Below are positions 9,356-16,693 of a stretch of DNA of 64,000 nucleotides, in pieces. The position numbers were made by a program, and so were the translations under genes. Source of the stretch: Fidelibacterota bacterium UBA2986 (GTDB lineage: Bacteria; Fidelibacterota; Marinisomatia; Marinisomatales; AB-629-J13). The DNA lies in assembly GCA_002346675.1 (NCBI GenBank), contig DEAI01000011.1, positions 1 to 64,000 on the forward strand, read 5' to 3'. Numbering within the stretch: the stretch's first letter is position 1; every line of letters begins with the position of its first letter. The notes beneath the pieces are model-generated. The model ran no database searches. It was not told the DNA's origin and saw only the letters and a program-made list of their open reading frames with translations.

Positions 9356-10525
9356 TCAGTAAATCCTTTCACCCGTGGGGTCTATTTTATTGGAAGGGTT
9401 CAATTGTTGAACAGAACGGGGTTCGGTCTCGATTAGTACTTTTTTCCATGCTTCCTTAATCACTTCCGGTCTAAATGAATCCAATGCTATCCGAGCGTTT
9501 TCTGCCATAGACTGTCTTTCATCAGCAGACTTACTCCAGAAAACATATAGAGCTTTCAAAAAATTGTCTTTATCTTTTTCAAAATCCATCTCTACTTCAT
9601 ATTCAATAATTGAATCCTTTACAGATTCAGCTATCTCAGATGGCCCACCAATATTCTGAACAATAGCTGGTACCCGCCGGTCTAAGGTTTCACACATGGT
9701 ATATCCAAATGGTTCATAAATTCCGGTAATACAATTTGCTCCTATGCTATTCCAATAGAAATTAACTGTTTCTTTATTTGAACTGAATGGAATTATTACA
9801 AGTTGTTTAGGATGTATTCTTCCCATTTCATCCCAAAATGCATTTCCACTTTGCGCTCTGTAGTCTACGCCCATATTAAATACCCGAACATCATTTCTAT
9901 TAGACCGCTCAACTGCTCCAATAGGAAGATCGGGTCTCTTTCTGGGAACATGACGACCGATATAGCCAATATCATCGGAAGCATAATTTGGTCTCCAAGA
10001 CAATGAATCAAATTTGGGTTTATAACTATTATAAATCACTTTGGGTATAGCAGCATATTTATCATATCCAAAGTTCCTGTAATGTCCCAGTTCAGAATTA
10101 CTAATAAGCACCACTATATCTGAATATTGAAATGTAATCTCCTGTTCAAAATAGTTCTTTGTGATGGGACCGCCCATATTGGTTAGGTGTTCCATACGAA
10201 TCAAAGAATGGCAGACCGTTATCAAAAGTCTATCTGAAAAATAATCCTTTATCATTTTTGTCGTGTCAAAGGCAACCCAAAGATTATTGATACAGGCATC
10301 AATATCTGAAAATGCTTTAATAATATCTTCAGGTCCATGAATAATTCGAATCCCTGGGTACCGTTTAGGAAAATCATCAGGTGGCTCATCTAATTGAGCC
10401 AAAAATATTGGTATAATCTCAATATCTGGGTCTCCTTCGAACATCTCCAAAAAGTTGAGTATCCATGTAGCCACACCTCCATATACTATAGGCGGCATTT
10501 CATTTGTAAGTAGGGCAACTTTCAT
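9356..10525 (-). CDS. GT4-family glycosyltransferase, probable glycogen/alpha-glucan synthase
   Basis: A 389-aa GT-B glycosyltransferase. The N-terminal domain opens with VALLTNEMPPIVYGGVATW, the glycine-rich loop near the donor site in glycogen synthases. The C-terminal domain has the EX7E nucleotide-sugar motif at Glu271-Glu279 (EPFGYTMCE) followed by GGPSEIAE. A basic loop RHVPRKRP lies at 191-198. The surrounding alpha-glucan genes make glucan synthesis the best guess, but GT4 enzymes vary widely and sequence alone cannot fix the donor. It is separately controlled: 267 nt of upstream sequence hold a promoter, a CRP-like site, a candidate leader RNA and a hairpin over the ribosome binding site. 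Confidence 0.78.
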   Translation of the reverse strand: MKVALLTNEMPPIVYGGVATWILNFLEMFEGDPDIEIIPIFLAQLDEPPDDFPKRYPGIRIIHGPEDIIKAFSDIDACINNLWVAFDTTKMIKDYFSDRLLITVCHSLIRMEHLTNMGGPITKNYFEQEITFQYSDIVVLISNSELGHYRNFGYDKYAAIPKVIYNSYKPKFDSLSWRPNYASDDIGYIGRHVPRKRPDLPIGAVERSNRNDVRVFNMGVDYRAQSGNAFWDEMGRIHPKQLVIIPFSSNKETVNFYWNSIGANCITGIYEPFGYTMCETLDRRVPAIVQNIGGPSEIAESVKDSIIEYEVEMDFEKDKDNFLKALYVFWSKSADERQSMAENARIALDSFRPEVIKEAWKKVLIETEPRSVQQLNPSNKIDPTGERIY

Positions 10526-10527
10526 TA

Positions 10528-10547
10528 TTATCCTTATATTAGGATAA
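10528..10547 (-). promoter_or_regulatory. Hairpin sequestering the Shine-Dalgarno of the GT4 gene
   Basis: On the minus strand TTATCCT (10547-10541), loop of 6, AGGATAA (10534-10528) form a perfect 7-bp inverted repeat. The downstream arm contains the AAGGA Shine-Dalgarno 2-8 nt before the start codon at 10525. If it folds in the mRNA it would hide the ribosome binding site and could act as a thermosensor-like or ligand-linked switch. Confidence 0.5.
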
Positions 10548-10569
10548 AAGTTAAAATTATTTAGGTGTG

Positions 10570-10587
10570 ATATAATATATATTATAT
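10570..10587. repeat. 18-nt perfect AT palindrome
   Basis: ATATAATAT followed directly by ATATTATAT (10570-10587). It lies between the candidate leader stem and the GT4 ribosome binding site. It could be an operator or simply an AT-rich spacer hairpin. Confidence 0.4.
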
Positions 10588-10593
10588 TTTAAA

Positions 10594-10678
10594 GAGAGGC
10601 CAGAGCTGGCAAGAGGATTGTGTAGTGAATATTCTAAAACCAAGGAAAGTTCTGGCCCCCCTGTAGTCGAAAACTACA
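10594..10678 (-). ncRNA. Candidate structured leader RNA upstream of the GT4 gene
   Basis: Just downstream of a TATAAT box, the minus strand starts with hairpin TGTAGT-TTTCG-ACTACA (10678-10662). Then GGGGGGCCAGA (10661-10651) can pair with TCTGGCCTCTC (10604-10594) as an 11-bp stem enclosing 46 nt. Two of these pairs are G-U on the minus strand and would be A-C mismatches on the plus strand, which favours a minus-strand transcript. It does not match SRP RNA, 6S RNA or any riboswitch I can recognise. Confidence 0.42.
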
Positions 10679-10685
10679 AATTTTA

Positions 10686-10716
10686 ATTATACCATGCTGT
10701 GATATACAGCACACTG
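10686..10716 (-). promoter_or_regulatory. Promoter -10 box with overlapping CRP-like palindrome
   Basis: A TATAAT box on the minus strand (10691-10686) predicts a transcript start near 10679. Directly upstream at 10698-10713 is a CRP/FNR-type palindrome, TGTGCTGTATATCACA on the minus strand (half-sites TGTGc and TCACA, 6-nt spacer). It is centred about 17 bp from the -10 box, where a -35 element would sit. A TTGAGTC site lies further upstream (10737-10747). Confidence 0.55.
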
Positions 10717-10736
10717 AAACTTTTAATTAATTAAAG

Positions 10737-10747
10737 TATGGACTCAA
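10737..10747 (-). promoter_or_regulatory. TTGAGTC motif upstream of the GT4 promoter
   Basis: TTGAGTCCATA on the minus strand, 46 bp upstream of the TATAAT box. It is one of four intergenic copies of the TTGAGTC core in the alpha-glucan locus (also 7260-7270, 22090-22100, 23195-23205). Confidence 0.4.
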
Positions 10748-10792
10748 CAATGCAACAGCTCAAAAAAAAATCTAAATTTAATTTTTTAACAA

Positions 10793-13700
10793 CTATTTTA
10801 ATAAAATTAATTTATTAGTCATAAAAAAATCCTCTGTAGAGAGATGTGCCAGATAAATACCTGCAGAAACTCCCGCTGCATCCCAAGCTATTTTATGGAT
10901 ACCTTTCTTCAAGTTTCCCCTAACCATCTCTTTTATTTCATTCCCTCGAACATCATAAATGACTAAAAACACTTTTCTTTCAGATGGTAATTCAAAAGAG
11001 ATCGTAGTGACCGGGTTAAATGGATTAGGATAAGCAGGATGTAAAAATAATTCATTTGGATAGTAATCATTTGTCAATTTTTCGAGTCTATAGGGAGATT
11101 CTCCTCCTTTTATCTCAATATTTCCTGTCCTCTTCAATAATATCTCATCCCCTGATTCATCTATTAACACCCATGTTTCATCTTCGCTCATTTCATATTT
11201 AACATCTACAAATTCAGTATTGGACAAAATGGTGAATTCACCAATTTCTTCACAATGTTTTGAGTCATTGAAAAAACGAACATCCAAAAAGTTTTCAATA
11301 GATTTATCATAATATAGTGGCGGAGTGGGCGGCAAGCTAAAGCTCTGCGTTTCTCTGTCAGAGATTCTAGTTCCAAAAATCAACTCTTGAAAAACTTCTT
11401 TGTTTTCTGATAAGAATATTTTCAGTTTATTTCCCTTAATTATAGATGCCACAGGAGATATTATTTTCTCGTTTATACGTCCAGATTCAATGGTTATTTC
11501 TCCTGAAGAATTTGCGTTTATCCAGTACCCCTCTCCAGGTTCTAATACTATAGCATTAACGTAAGTGCCATTAAATCCGTAGATGGTACCTGCAATAATT
11601 ATCTCACTTGGGTCAGAGATCGAACTTACAGAAGTGGCTTCGGAAATTCCGCTTATGAGGTTCCAACCTTCAGAAATTTCGATAGATAGAGTTTCTAGGG
11701 AAGTCCCAGTTACAGTTTGAAAGTTTTGATCATTGAAATAAAGCCAATATCCATTCCCATAATTTAAATTATCGGTTAAAAAATATGTTGCATCAAAGCT
11801 ATATAAGGTCCCTTCAACTGCATCTGGATAAACTGATTCAACACCCATATCCTGAACCTCCATAGGAAGACCAACAATATTCCATCCTGAAAAAACATCA
11901 ACATTTATTTCCGTTTCTCCAACATTGGACCAGTTACTGTAATTAGTAAATATTCTCGCAGACGAACCCGGAATTAAATAATTACTGAATGTCCCTGAAT
12001 CTGTTTCCAACTGTGTATCTTCAATAAATTCATACCAGACTCCTGCATAAGGAAACGGTAAATTCGAAATAGTTTGTTCAAAATTATTAAAATTCATCAC
12101 ACTGTATACCGTCTGCCCTAAGCTTTCGTCATGGCGTTTCATCCCAATTATTTTTTGAGTATTATTTAAATATATGATTTCAAGGTTTGCTCCTCGAATA
12201 ACCTCCCAGTTATTCCTAAGCCAGATAATATTTTTGAAATAATCATTTAAATCCTCTCCTTCGGGAGTGCTGAGGTTGTCCCATTGCAGTGGTTGTGGAT
12301 CCAGACTTACAGGTGAGCTCTGTCCAAACTCTTGGCCGTGGTACATCATAGGTGTCCCCGTACCGGTAAACAATGCTGCGGCCCCTAATTTTGATTTTTT
12401 ATAAGCTTCCTCCAAACTCATTCCTACATAATTTACTCCTTCATAGATCAAGCGAGTTTCATCATGGCTCACCATATAATTACAAGGTTGTGTATGCTCT
12501 GGCCACCCTTGAGTCCACCACTGCAAATGATTCTGCAGGTCCCACATATTTGATGCATATCCCATTAGATTGTTAAAGAATGAATGGTGATAAGAATAAT
12601 CCCATCCTGAATCAAAATCTGAATTATTTACTTGATAAGGATTGTCTTCTTCAGCGACTAAAATAAAGGATGGATCTATGTCATCAAGCAGGTTGGCATA
12701 AAATGAAGATCCATTTTCATTACCTCCCCATCCAATACCTGCAGTAACATCAAAACGAAACCCATCGGCATGATAATCATTTACATAAGTCAATAATACA
12801 TCCCTTACATGTTTCCATGCTCTATAATCTCTTCCATCTACTTCGTGCCAATGCTGAAGTTTATATCCCCAAGGAGATTCCTCATTGTGAAAATATGGAC
12901 AATGGTCGTAATTATGATCTTCATAATTCCAATTATCAATTGGATGATAAAGCTGAAACAAGGGTGAAGAACCCCAGAGATGGTTAAACACCACATCAAA
13001 TAAAACAGCAATTCCATTTTCATGAGCTGTGTTTACAAGTTGTTTCAATTCATTAGGAGTGCCATAACTGGATTCAGGTGCCATATAAAAAGAAGGATTG
13101 TATCCCCATGACCAATCACCCTCACATTCATTTACAGGCATGAGTTCAATTGTATTAATTCCCAAGTCGTTGAAATATCCTTCCTCAATTTTATTTGTTA
13201 CATCCTGAAACTTTCCCGTATTTACTGCATCCCCATTAAAATCCCCAATGTGGAGTTCATAGATTATCAAATCCTTCTGTTCAGGTCGGATAAAATTCTG
13301 GTCTGTCCAATCAAACTCTGTTGAACCAATAGAAAAAATGGTTTTAGCATGATTATAATCTCCACTTTCCCATTGACCTGAGGGGTCAAGCCAGGTCACA
13401 TCTTTGGACCAAGGATCTCCAATTAATTTTTCTCCCTCTAAATTGAATTGATACGAATAGTTTCCATTAGGTAAATCAGTTTGATACCACCACAGAGTAT
13501 CTCCTGAAAGTTTCATCAACTCCCCATCTGTAAATTGAGAATTCCAATTCCCTTTCACAGCAACAAAACTTTTGTATGGTGCGTATAGAGAGATTGAAAC
13601 GGTATTGCCAACAACTGTAACCCCATCCTTTACCTCCTCAGGAACCGGTTCAATCATTACATTGGGAATAAGATATAATTCTCTAAAAAGGTAAGAAACA

Positions 13701-14635
13701 CCTCCAGCATCATTGGTTGCTATAACAGTGATAGTAGTTGAGCCAAACTGGTTTACTCCCGGATCCCAGATAATTTCAAATGGCGAAGAATCATCCGAGC
13801 CAATGAGCTCTCCATTGATCCAAAAATCCACATTTGAGGCAGCTCCAATTACGGTGAACTCTATTGGGGGTTGAACCTCCTCTCCATTTTCAGGAGTTGG
13901 AGAAACAAAAAATATATAAGGATCTTCTGAATCGATTGAGTAGTCCATATAAATATCGTAATATAAAATTTGCCCTGCAGCGTTAGAGTCCCATGTGCCA
14001 TCCTCCCATCGAATTCCAAATTTTACCGAATAAACTACCTGCTCCCCAGATAAAAATGGCCCCAAATTAGCCGTATAAATAGAATTATCCTGATTTACAA
14101 GCGGGGTAAAAATCATTCCGTTTTCAATATAGGAGCTTTCTCCCCAATACATTTCAATAGGTAATTCCTGCCCATCCCCAGAATCCACTGTCCATCCAAT
14201 TTCACCTCCCTGATTCACATTTTCAAGATAAATTGTGATATCATCTCCCGGATTAGGGTTAAATGGAACCCAGCTATAGTTTAAATTAATATGCCAGTCT
14301 ATTCCCATTCCTCCATTATTATCCCAATTACCATCCATATCTGTAAATACGAAATCAATTATATCCGTATCTTCTGGTATTTCATATTCATATCGCCACC
14401 ACCCGTTCCCCAAATCTGGAGCATAATCCATTTCATGGTTAGATGTTTCCTGCCATCCATTAAAGCCCAGGTGAATGTAAACCTGATTTGTATTATCGGG
14501 GAGACTCCCTTCAATGTGGTTATAATGGATTGTCATCATATCCCCAGGCACAGGTTGTTCCGGTTCCCAATTGACTAAATTTTGGGGGAAGACCATATTA
14601 AATATCACTGTATATATTATAGTATAATATTTCAT
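10793..14635 (-). CDS. Secreted multidomain GH13 amylase/branching-like enzyme with starch-binding domains and T9SS sorting domain
   Basis: A 1280-aa secreted protein. After a signal peptide (MKYYTIIYTVIFNMVFPQ) come two starch-binding-like domains (VYIHLGFNGWQ with GWWRYEYEIP; then a second at about 120-240), an Ig-like segment (PIEFTVIGAASNVDFWING) and a CBM48-like domain (ISLYAPYKSFVAVKGNWN). The GH13 barrel has DVVFNHLW (about 550), GFRFDVTAGI with nucleophile Asp (about 626-632), LVAEEDNP with catalytic Glu (about 658-661) and VSHDETR (about 723). The barrel resembles the branching enzyme/trehalohydrolase branch of GH13. A paired GWNLIxG...GYW module and a T9SS sorting domain (AYPNPFNPVTTISFELP) end the protein. 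It should be exported and surface-attached or released. Confidence 0.88.
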   Translation of the reverse strand: MKYYTIIYTVIFNMVFPQNLVNWEPEQPVPGDMMTIHYNHIEGSLPDNTNQVYIHLGFNGWQETSNHEMDYAPDLGNGWWRYEYEIPEDTDIIDFVFTDMDGNWDNNGGMGIDWHINLNYSWVPFNPNPGDDITIYLENVNQGGEIGWTVDSGDGQELPIEMYWGESSYIENGMIFTPLVNQDNSIYTANLGPFLSGEQVVYSVKFGIRWEDGTWDSNAAGQILYYDIYMDYSIDSEDPYIFFVSPTPENGEEVQPPIEFTVIGAASNVDFWINGELIGSDDSSPFEIIWDPGVNQFGSTTITVIATNDAGGVSYLFRELYLIPNVMIEPVPEEVKDGVTVVGNTVSISLYAPYKSFVAVKGNWNSQFTDGELMKLSGDTLWWYQTDLPNGNYSYQFNLEGEKLIGDPWSKDVTWLDPSGQWESGDYNHAKTIFSIGSTEFDWTDQNFIRPEQKDLIIYELHIGDFNGDAVNTGKFQDVTNKIEEGYFNDLGINTIELMPVNECEGDWSWGYNPSFYMAPESSYGTPNELKQLVNTAHENGIAVLFDVVFNHLWGSSPLFQLYHPIDNWNYEDHNYDHCPYFHNEESPWGYKLQHWHEVDGRDYRAWKHVRDVLLTYVNDYHADGFRFDVTAGIGWGGNENGSSFYANLLDDIDPSFILVAEEDNPYQVNNSDFDSGWDYSYHHSFFNNLMGYASNMWDLQNHLQWWTQGWPEHTQPCNYMVSHDETRLIYEGVNYVGMSLEEAYKKSKLGAAALFTGTGTPMMYHGQEFGQSSPVSLDPQPLQWDNLSTPEGEDLNDYFKNIIWLRNNWEVIRGANLEIIYLNNTQKIIGMKRHDESLGQTVYSVMNFNNFEQTISNLPFPYAGVWYEFIEDTQLETDSGTFSNYLIPGSSARIFTNYSNWSNVGETEINVDVFSGWNIVGLPMEVQDMGVESVYPDAVEGTLYSFDATYFLTDNLNYGNGYWLYFNDQNFQTVTGTSLETLSIEISEGWNLISGISEATSVSSISDPSEIIIAGTIYGFNGTYVNAIVLEPGEGYWINANSSGEITIESGRINEKIISPVASIIKGNKLKIFLSENKEVFQELIFGTRISDRETQSFSLPPTPPLYYDKSIENFLDVRFFNDSKHCEEIGEFTILSNTEFVDVKYEMSEDETWVLIDESGDEILLKRTGNIEIKGGESPYRLEKLTNDYYPNELFLHPAYPNPFNPVTTISFELPSERKVFLVIYDVRGNEIKEMVRGNLKKGIHKIAWDAAGVSAGIYLAHLSTEDFFMTNKLILLK

Positions 14636-14682
14636 TTTATTAAATCATAAATTTTAAGAAATTAAATAAATTATCTAAAGAG

Positions 14683-14702
14683 CAGTGTGTTTTTTATCAC
14701 AG
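14683..14702. promoter_or_regulatory. CRP-like site upstream of the secreted amylase
   Basis: TGTGTTTTTTATCACA (14686-14701) is a CRP/FNR-type palindrome. With flanks, 17 of 20 positions equal the site at 10697-10716 read on the minus strand. It lies about 48 nt upstream of the amylase start. A possible -10 (TAGATA on the minus strand, 14677-14672) is about 19 bp away centre to centre, similar to the geometry at the GT4 promoter. Confidence 0.52.
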
Positions 14703-14750
14703 GTATTAAGCCTAACTATTTGAATATGATCAGTTTTATTTTTATAAACA

Positions 14751-15854
14751 TTAAAAATTGACTCTTTCATTTGTTGCCTGATTAAAAAAATGCAATGAGT
14801 TCACATCAATAATCAAATCAATTGAATCCCCAGGTTTGATTGAAGTCTCAGATTTTATTGAACCTGATATTTGAGTATTACCCTTATGGGTATGGACTAT
14901 AGCCGTTGAACCAAGATTTTCAACAAAATCCACTGTAGCTGTTATTGTATTTTTAATATCTTTTATTTCGGAAAAATAATTATCATGCAAATCTTGCGGC
15001 CTCACTCCCAAAATTATCTTTTGGCTGTTTCTAGACAATTTTTCTCTAATCCTTTCGTTTTTTAGAAAGATCTTCAATTCATCACTTACAAATATAGCTT
15101 GATCTCCTTCGATATTTATTTCTCCTTCAATTAAATTTATTGGGGGCATTCCAATAAACCTGGATACATAAGTATTAACAGGATTATTATACATTTCCTG
15201 AGGTGTCCCAACTTGTTCGATGACTCCATCATTCATTAAGCAGATCCTATCTGCCATTGTCATTGCCTCTGTTTGGTCATGAGTTACATAAATCATGGTT
15301 GTGTTTAGTTGACTGTGAAGTTTCTTAATTTCAAATCTCATTTCCTGTCTTAGCTTTGCATCCAGGTTGGAGAGCGGTTCATCAAAAAGAAATACTTTTG
15401 GTTTTCGTACCAGCGCCCTTCCTAAAGCGACCCTCTGGCGTTGCCCTCCTGACAGCTCTTTGGGTTTTCTATCCAACAGATCATCTATTCTTAATTTTTT
15501 GGCAGACTCCATAACCCTTTCCTGAATTTCAGACTTACTTCTTTTTCTTATTCGCTGACTGAAAGCAAGGTTTTCATATACTGTCATCGTTGGATATAAA
15601 GCATAATTTTGGAATACCATTGCCACTTCTCTTTTTGATGGGTCATCCTTATTTTTCTTGTGTCCATCTATATACACATCACCATTTTCTATCGATTCCA
15701 GGCCTGCTATGATTCGCAATAAAGTAGATTTCCCACACCCTGAAGGACCTACAACAACCATAAATTCGCCTGAATTCACTTCTAGGCTTATATTTTTAAG
15801 AATAGTCTGAGCCCCAAATGATTTATAAATAGATTTTAATGTAACTCCACTCAA
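14751..15854 (-). CDS. malK: Maltodextrin ABC transporter ATPase (MalK/MsmX type)
   Basis: Powers sugar import as the cytoplasmic ATPase. The 367-aa length suits the MalK/UgpC class. Residues 1-235 are the nucleotide-binding domain: Walker A GPSGCGKSTLL, Q-loop VFQNYALYPTM, signature LSGGQRQRVALGRAL, Walker B VFLFDEPLSNLDAKLR, and switch His in YVTHDQTEAM. The C-terminal third is the MalK-type OB/TOBE regulatory domain (ILGVRPQDL). It starts 5 nt after malG and is the last gene of the importer operon, before the 115-nt gap to the amylase gene. Confidence 0.93.
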   Translation of the reverse strand: MSGVTLKSIYKSFGAQTILKNISLEVNSGEFMVVVGPSGCGKSTLLRIIAGLESIENGDVYIDGHKKNKDDPSKREVAMVFQNYALYPTMTVYENLAFSQRIRKRSKSEIQERVMESAKKLRIDDLLDRKPKELSGGQRQRVALGRALVRKPKVFLFDEPLSNLDAKLRQEMRFEIKKLHSQLNTTMIYVTHDQTEAMTMADRICLMNDGVIEQVGTPQEMYNNPVNTYVSRFIGMPPINLIEGEINIEGDQAIFVSDELKIFLKNERIREKLSRNSQKIILGVRPQDLHDNYFSEIKDIKNTITATVDFVENLGSTAIVHTHKGNTQISGSIKSETSIKPGDSIDLIIDVNSLHFFNQATNERVNF

Positions 15855-15859
15855 ATCAT

Positions 15860-16687
15860 TTACCCCTTCACGCTTCCTATGGTCAAGCCGGATACTAAAA
15901 ATCTCGATAGAAAAATAAATAAAATAGTGACGGGGATACTAACCACCACTGCACCCGCAGCATATAACCCCCATTGTGTTGCAAGACTTGCCTGAAAAGA
16001 TTTCAGTCCAAGCGGAAGAGTATATAATTCAGGATCCTGTAACACAATAGAAGCAACAACATATTCACTCCAGCTTGCCATAAAACTGAATAATGCTGTT
16101 ATAACCAGTGCCGGTACAGACACAGGTAAAATAATTTTTGTGAATGCCGAAAACCTTGTACACCCATCCATACGAGCTGATTCTTCCAGCTCTGGAGGGA
16201 CTGTATCATAATAACCTTTCATTTGCCATACACAGAATGGAAGAGCAGTAGATGAATAAATAATAATTAACCCAATATAAGAATTGATCAGCTCAAATTT
16301 TGCCAACAAAATGAAGAAAGGAAGAAGAAGCATGGTTGCTGGAAACATTTGGGTCATAAGAATAGAAAATAATACGGCTTTTTTTCCAATAAAGTTAAAC
16401 CTAGATAGGGCATAACCTGAGGTCGATGCAAGCACAACCCCTGTAAGAGTCACAACAAAGCTGACAATAAAAGAATTTTTCATCCAAGTGAGAAATTTAG
16501 TTTCTAAAAACAGAGTAAAATAAGATTTAAAACTAGACTCATCTGTCCAAAGAGTTAGCGAGCGAGTTTGAAATGCATCATCAGATCTGAGTGATACGCT
16601 TATAATGTTTAAAGCCGGATAAAGAATTGCCATAATAAATAAAATTAATAAACAGAGGATTCCTAAGGTTTCAATTTTTTTTCGCAT
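15860..16687 (-). CDS. malG: Maltodextrin ABC transporter permease MalG
   Basis: An inner-membrane subunit of the maltodextrin importer. The 275-aa protein has six predicted membrane segments, starting with LGILCLLILFIMAILYPALN. The EAA loop that docks on MalK is ELEESARMDGCTRFSAFTKI, followed by ILPVSVPAL. MalG-like ends are conserved (LSRFLVSGLTIGSVKG). It lies 6 nt after the fused malE-malF gene and 5 nt before malK, so the three form one transcription unit. Confidence 0.92.
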   Translation of the reverse strand: MRKKIETLGILCLLILFIMAILYPALNIISVSLRSDDAFQTRSLTLWTDESSFKSYFTLFLETKFLTWMKNSFIVSFVVTLTGVVLASTSGYALSRFNFIGKKAVLFSILMTQMFPATMLLLPFFILLAKFELINSYIGLIIIYSSTALPFCVWQMKGYYDTVPPELEESARMDGCTRFSAFTKIILPVSVPALVITALFSFMASWSEYVVASIVLQDPELYTLPLGLKSFQASLATQWGLYAAGAVVVSIPVTILFIFLSRFLVSGLTIGSVKG

Positions 16688-16693
16688 ATTAAT

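Noticed and set aside
10594..10678. SRP RNA, 6S RNA or a T-box
   Set aside because: The SRP core GGAAGCAGCC and T-box sequence are absent, and the element is much shorter than 6S RNA.
14291..14578. 95-aa open frame opposite the amylase N-terminus
   Set aside because: It lies wholly within the starch-binding region of the amylase on the other strand and has no ribosome binding site.
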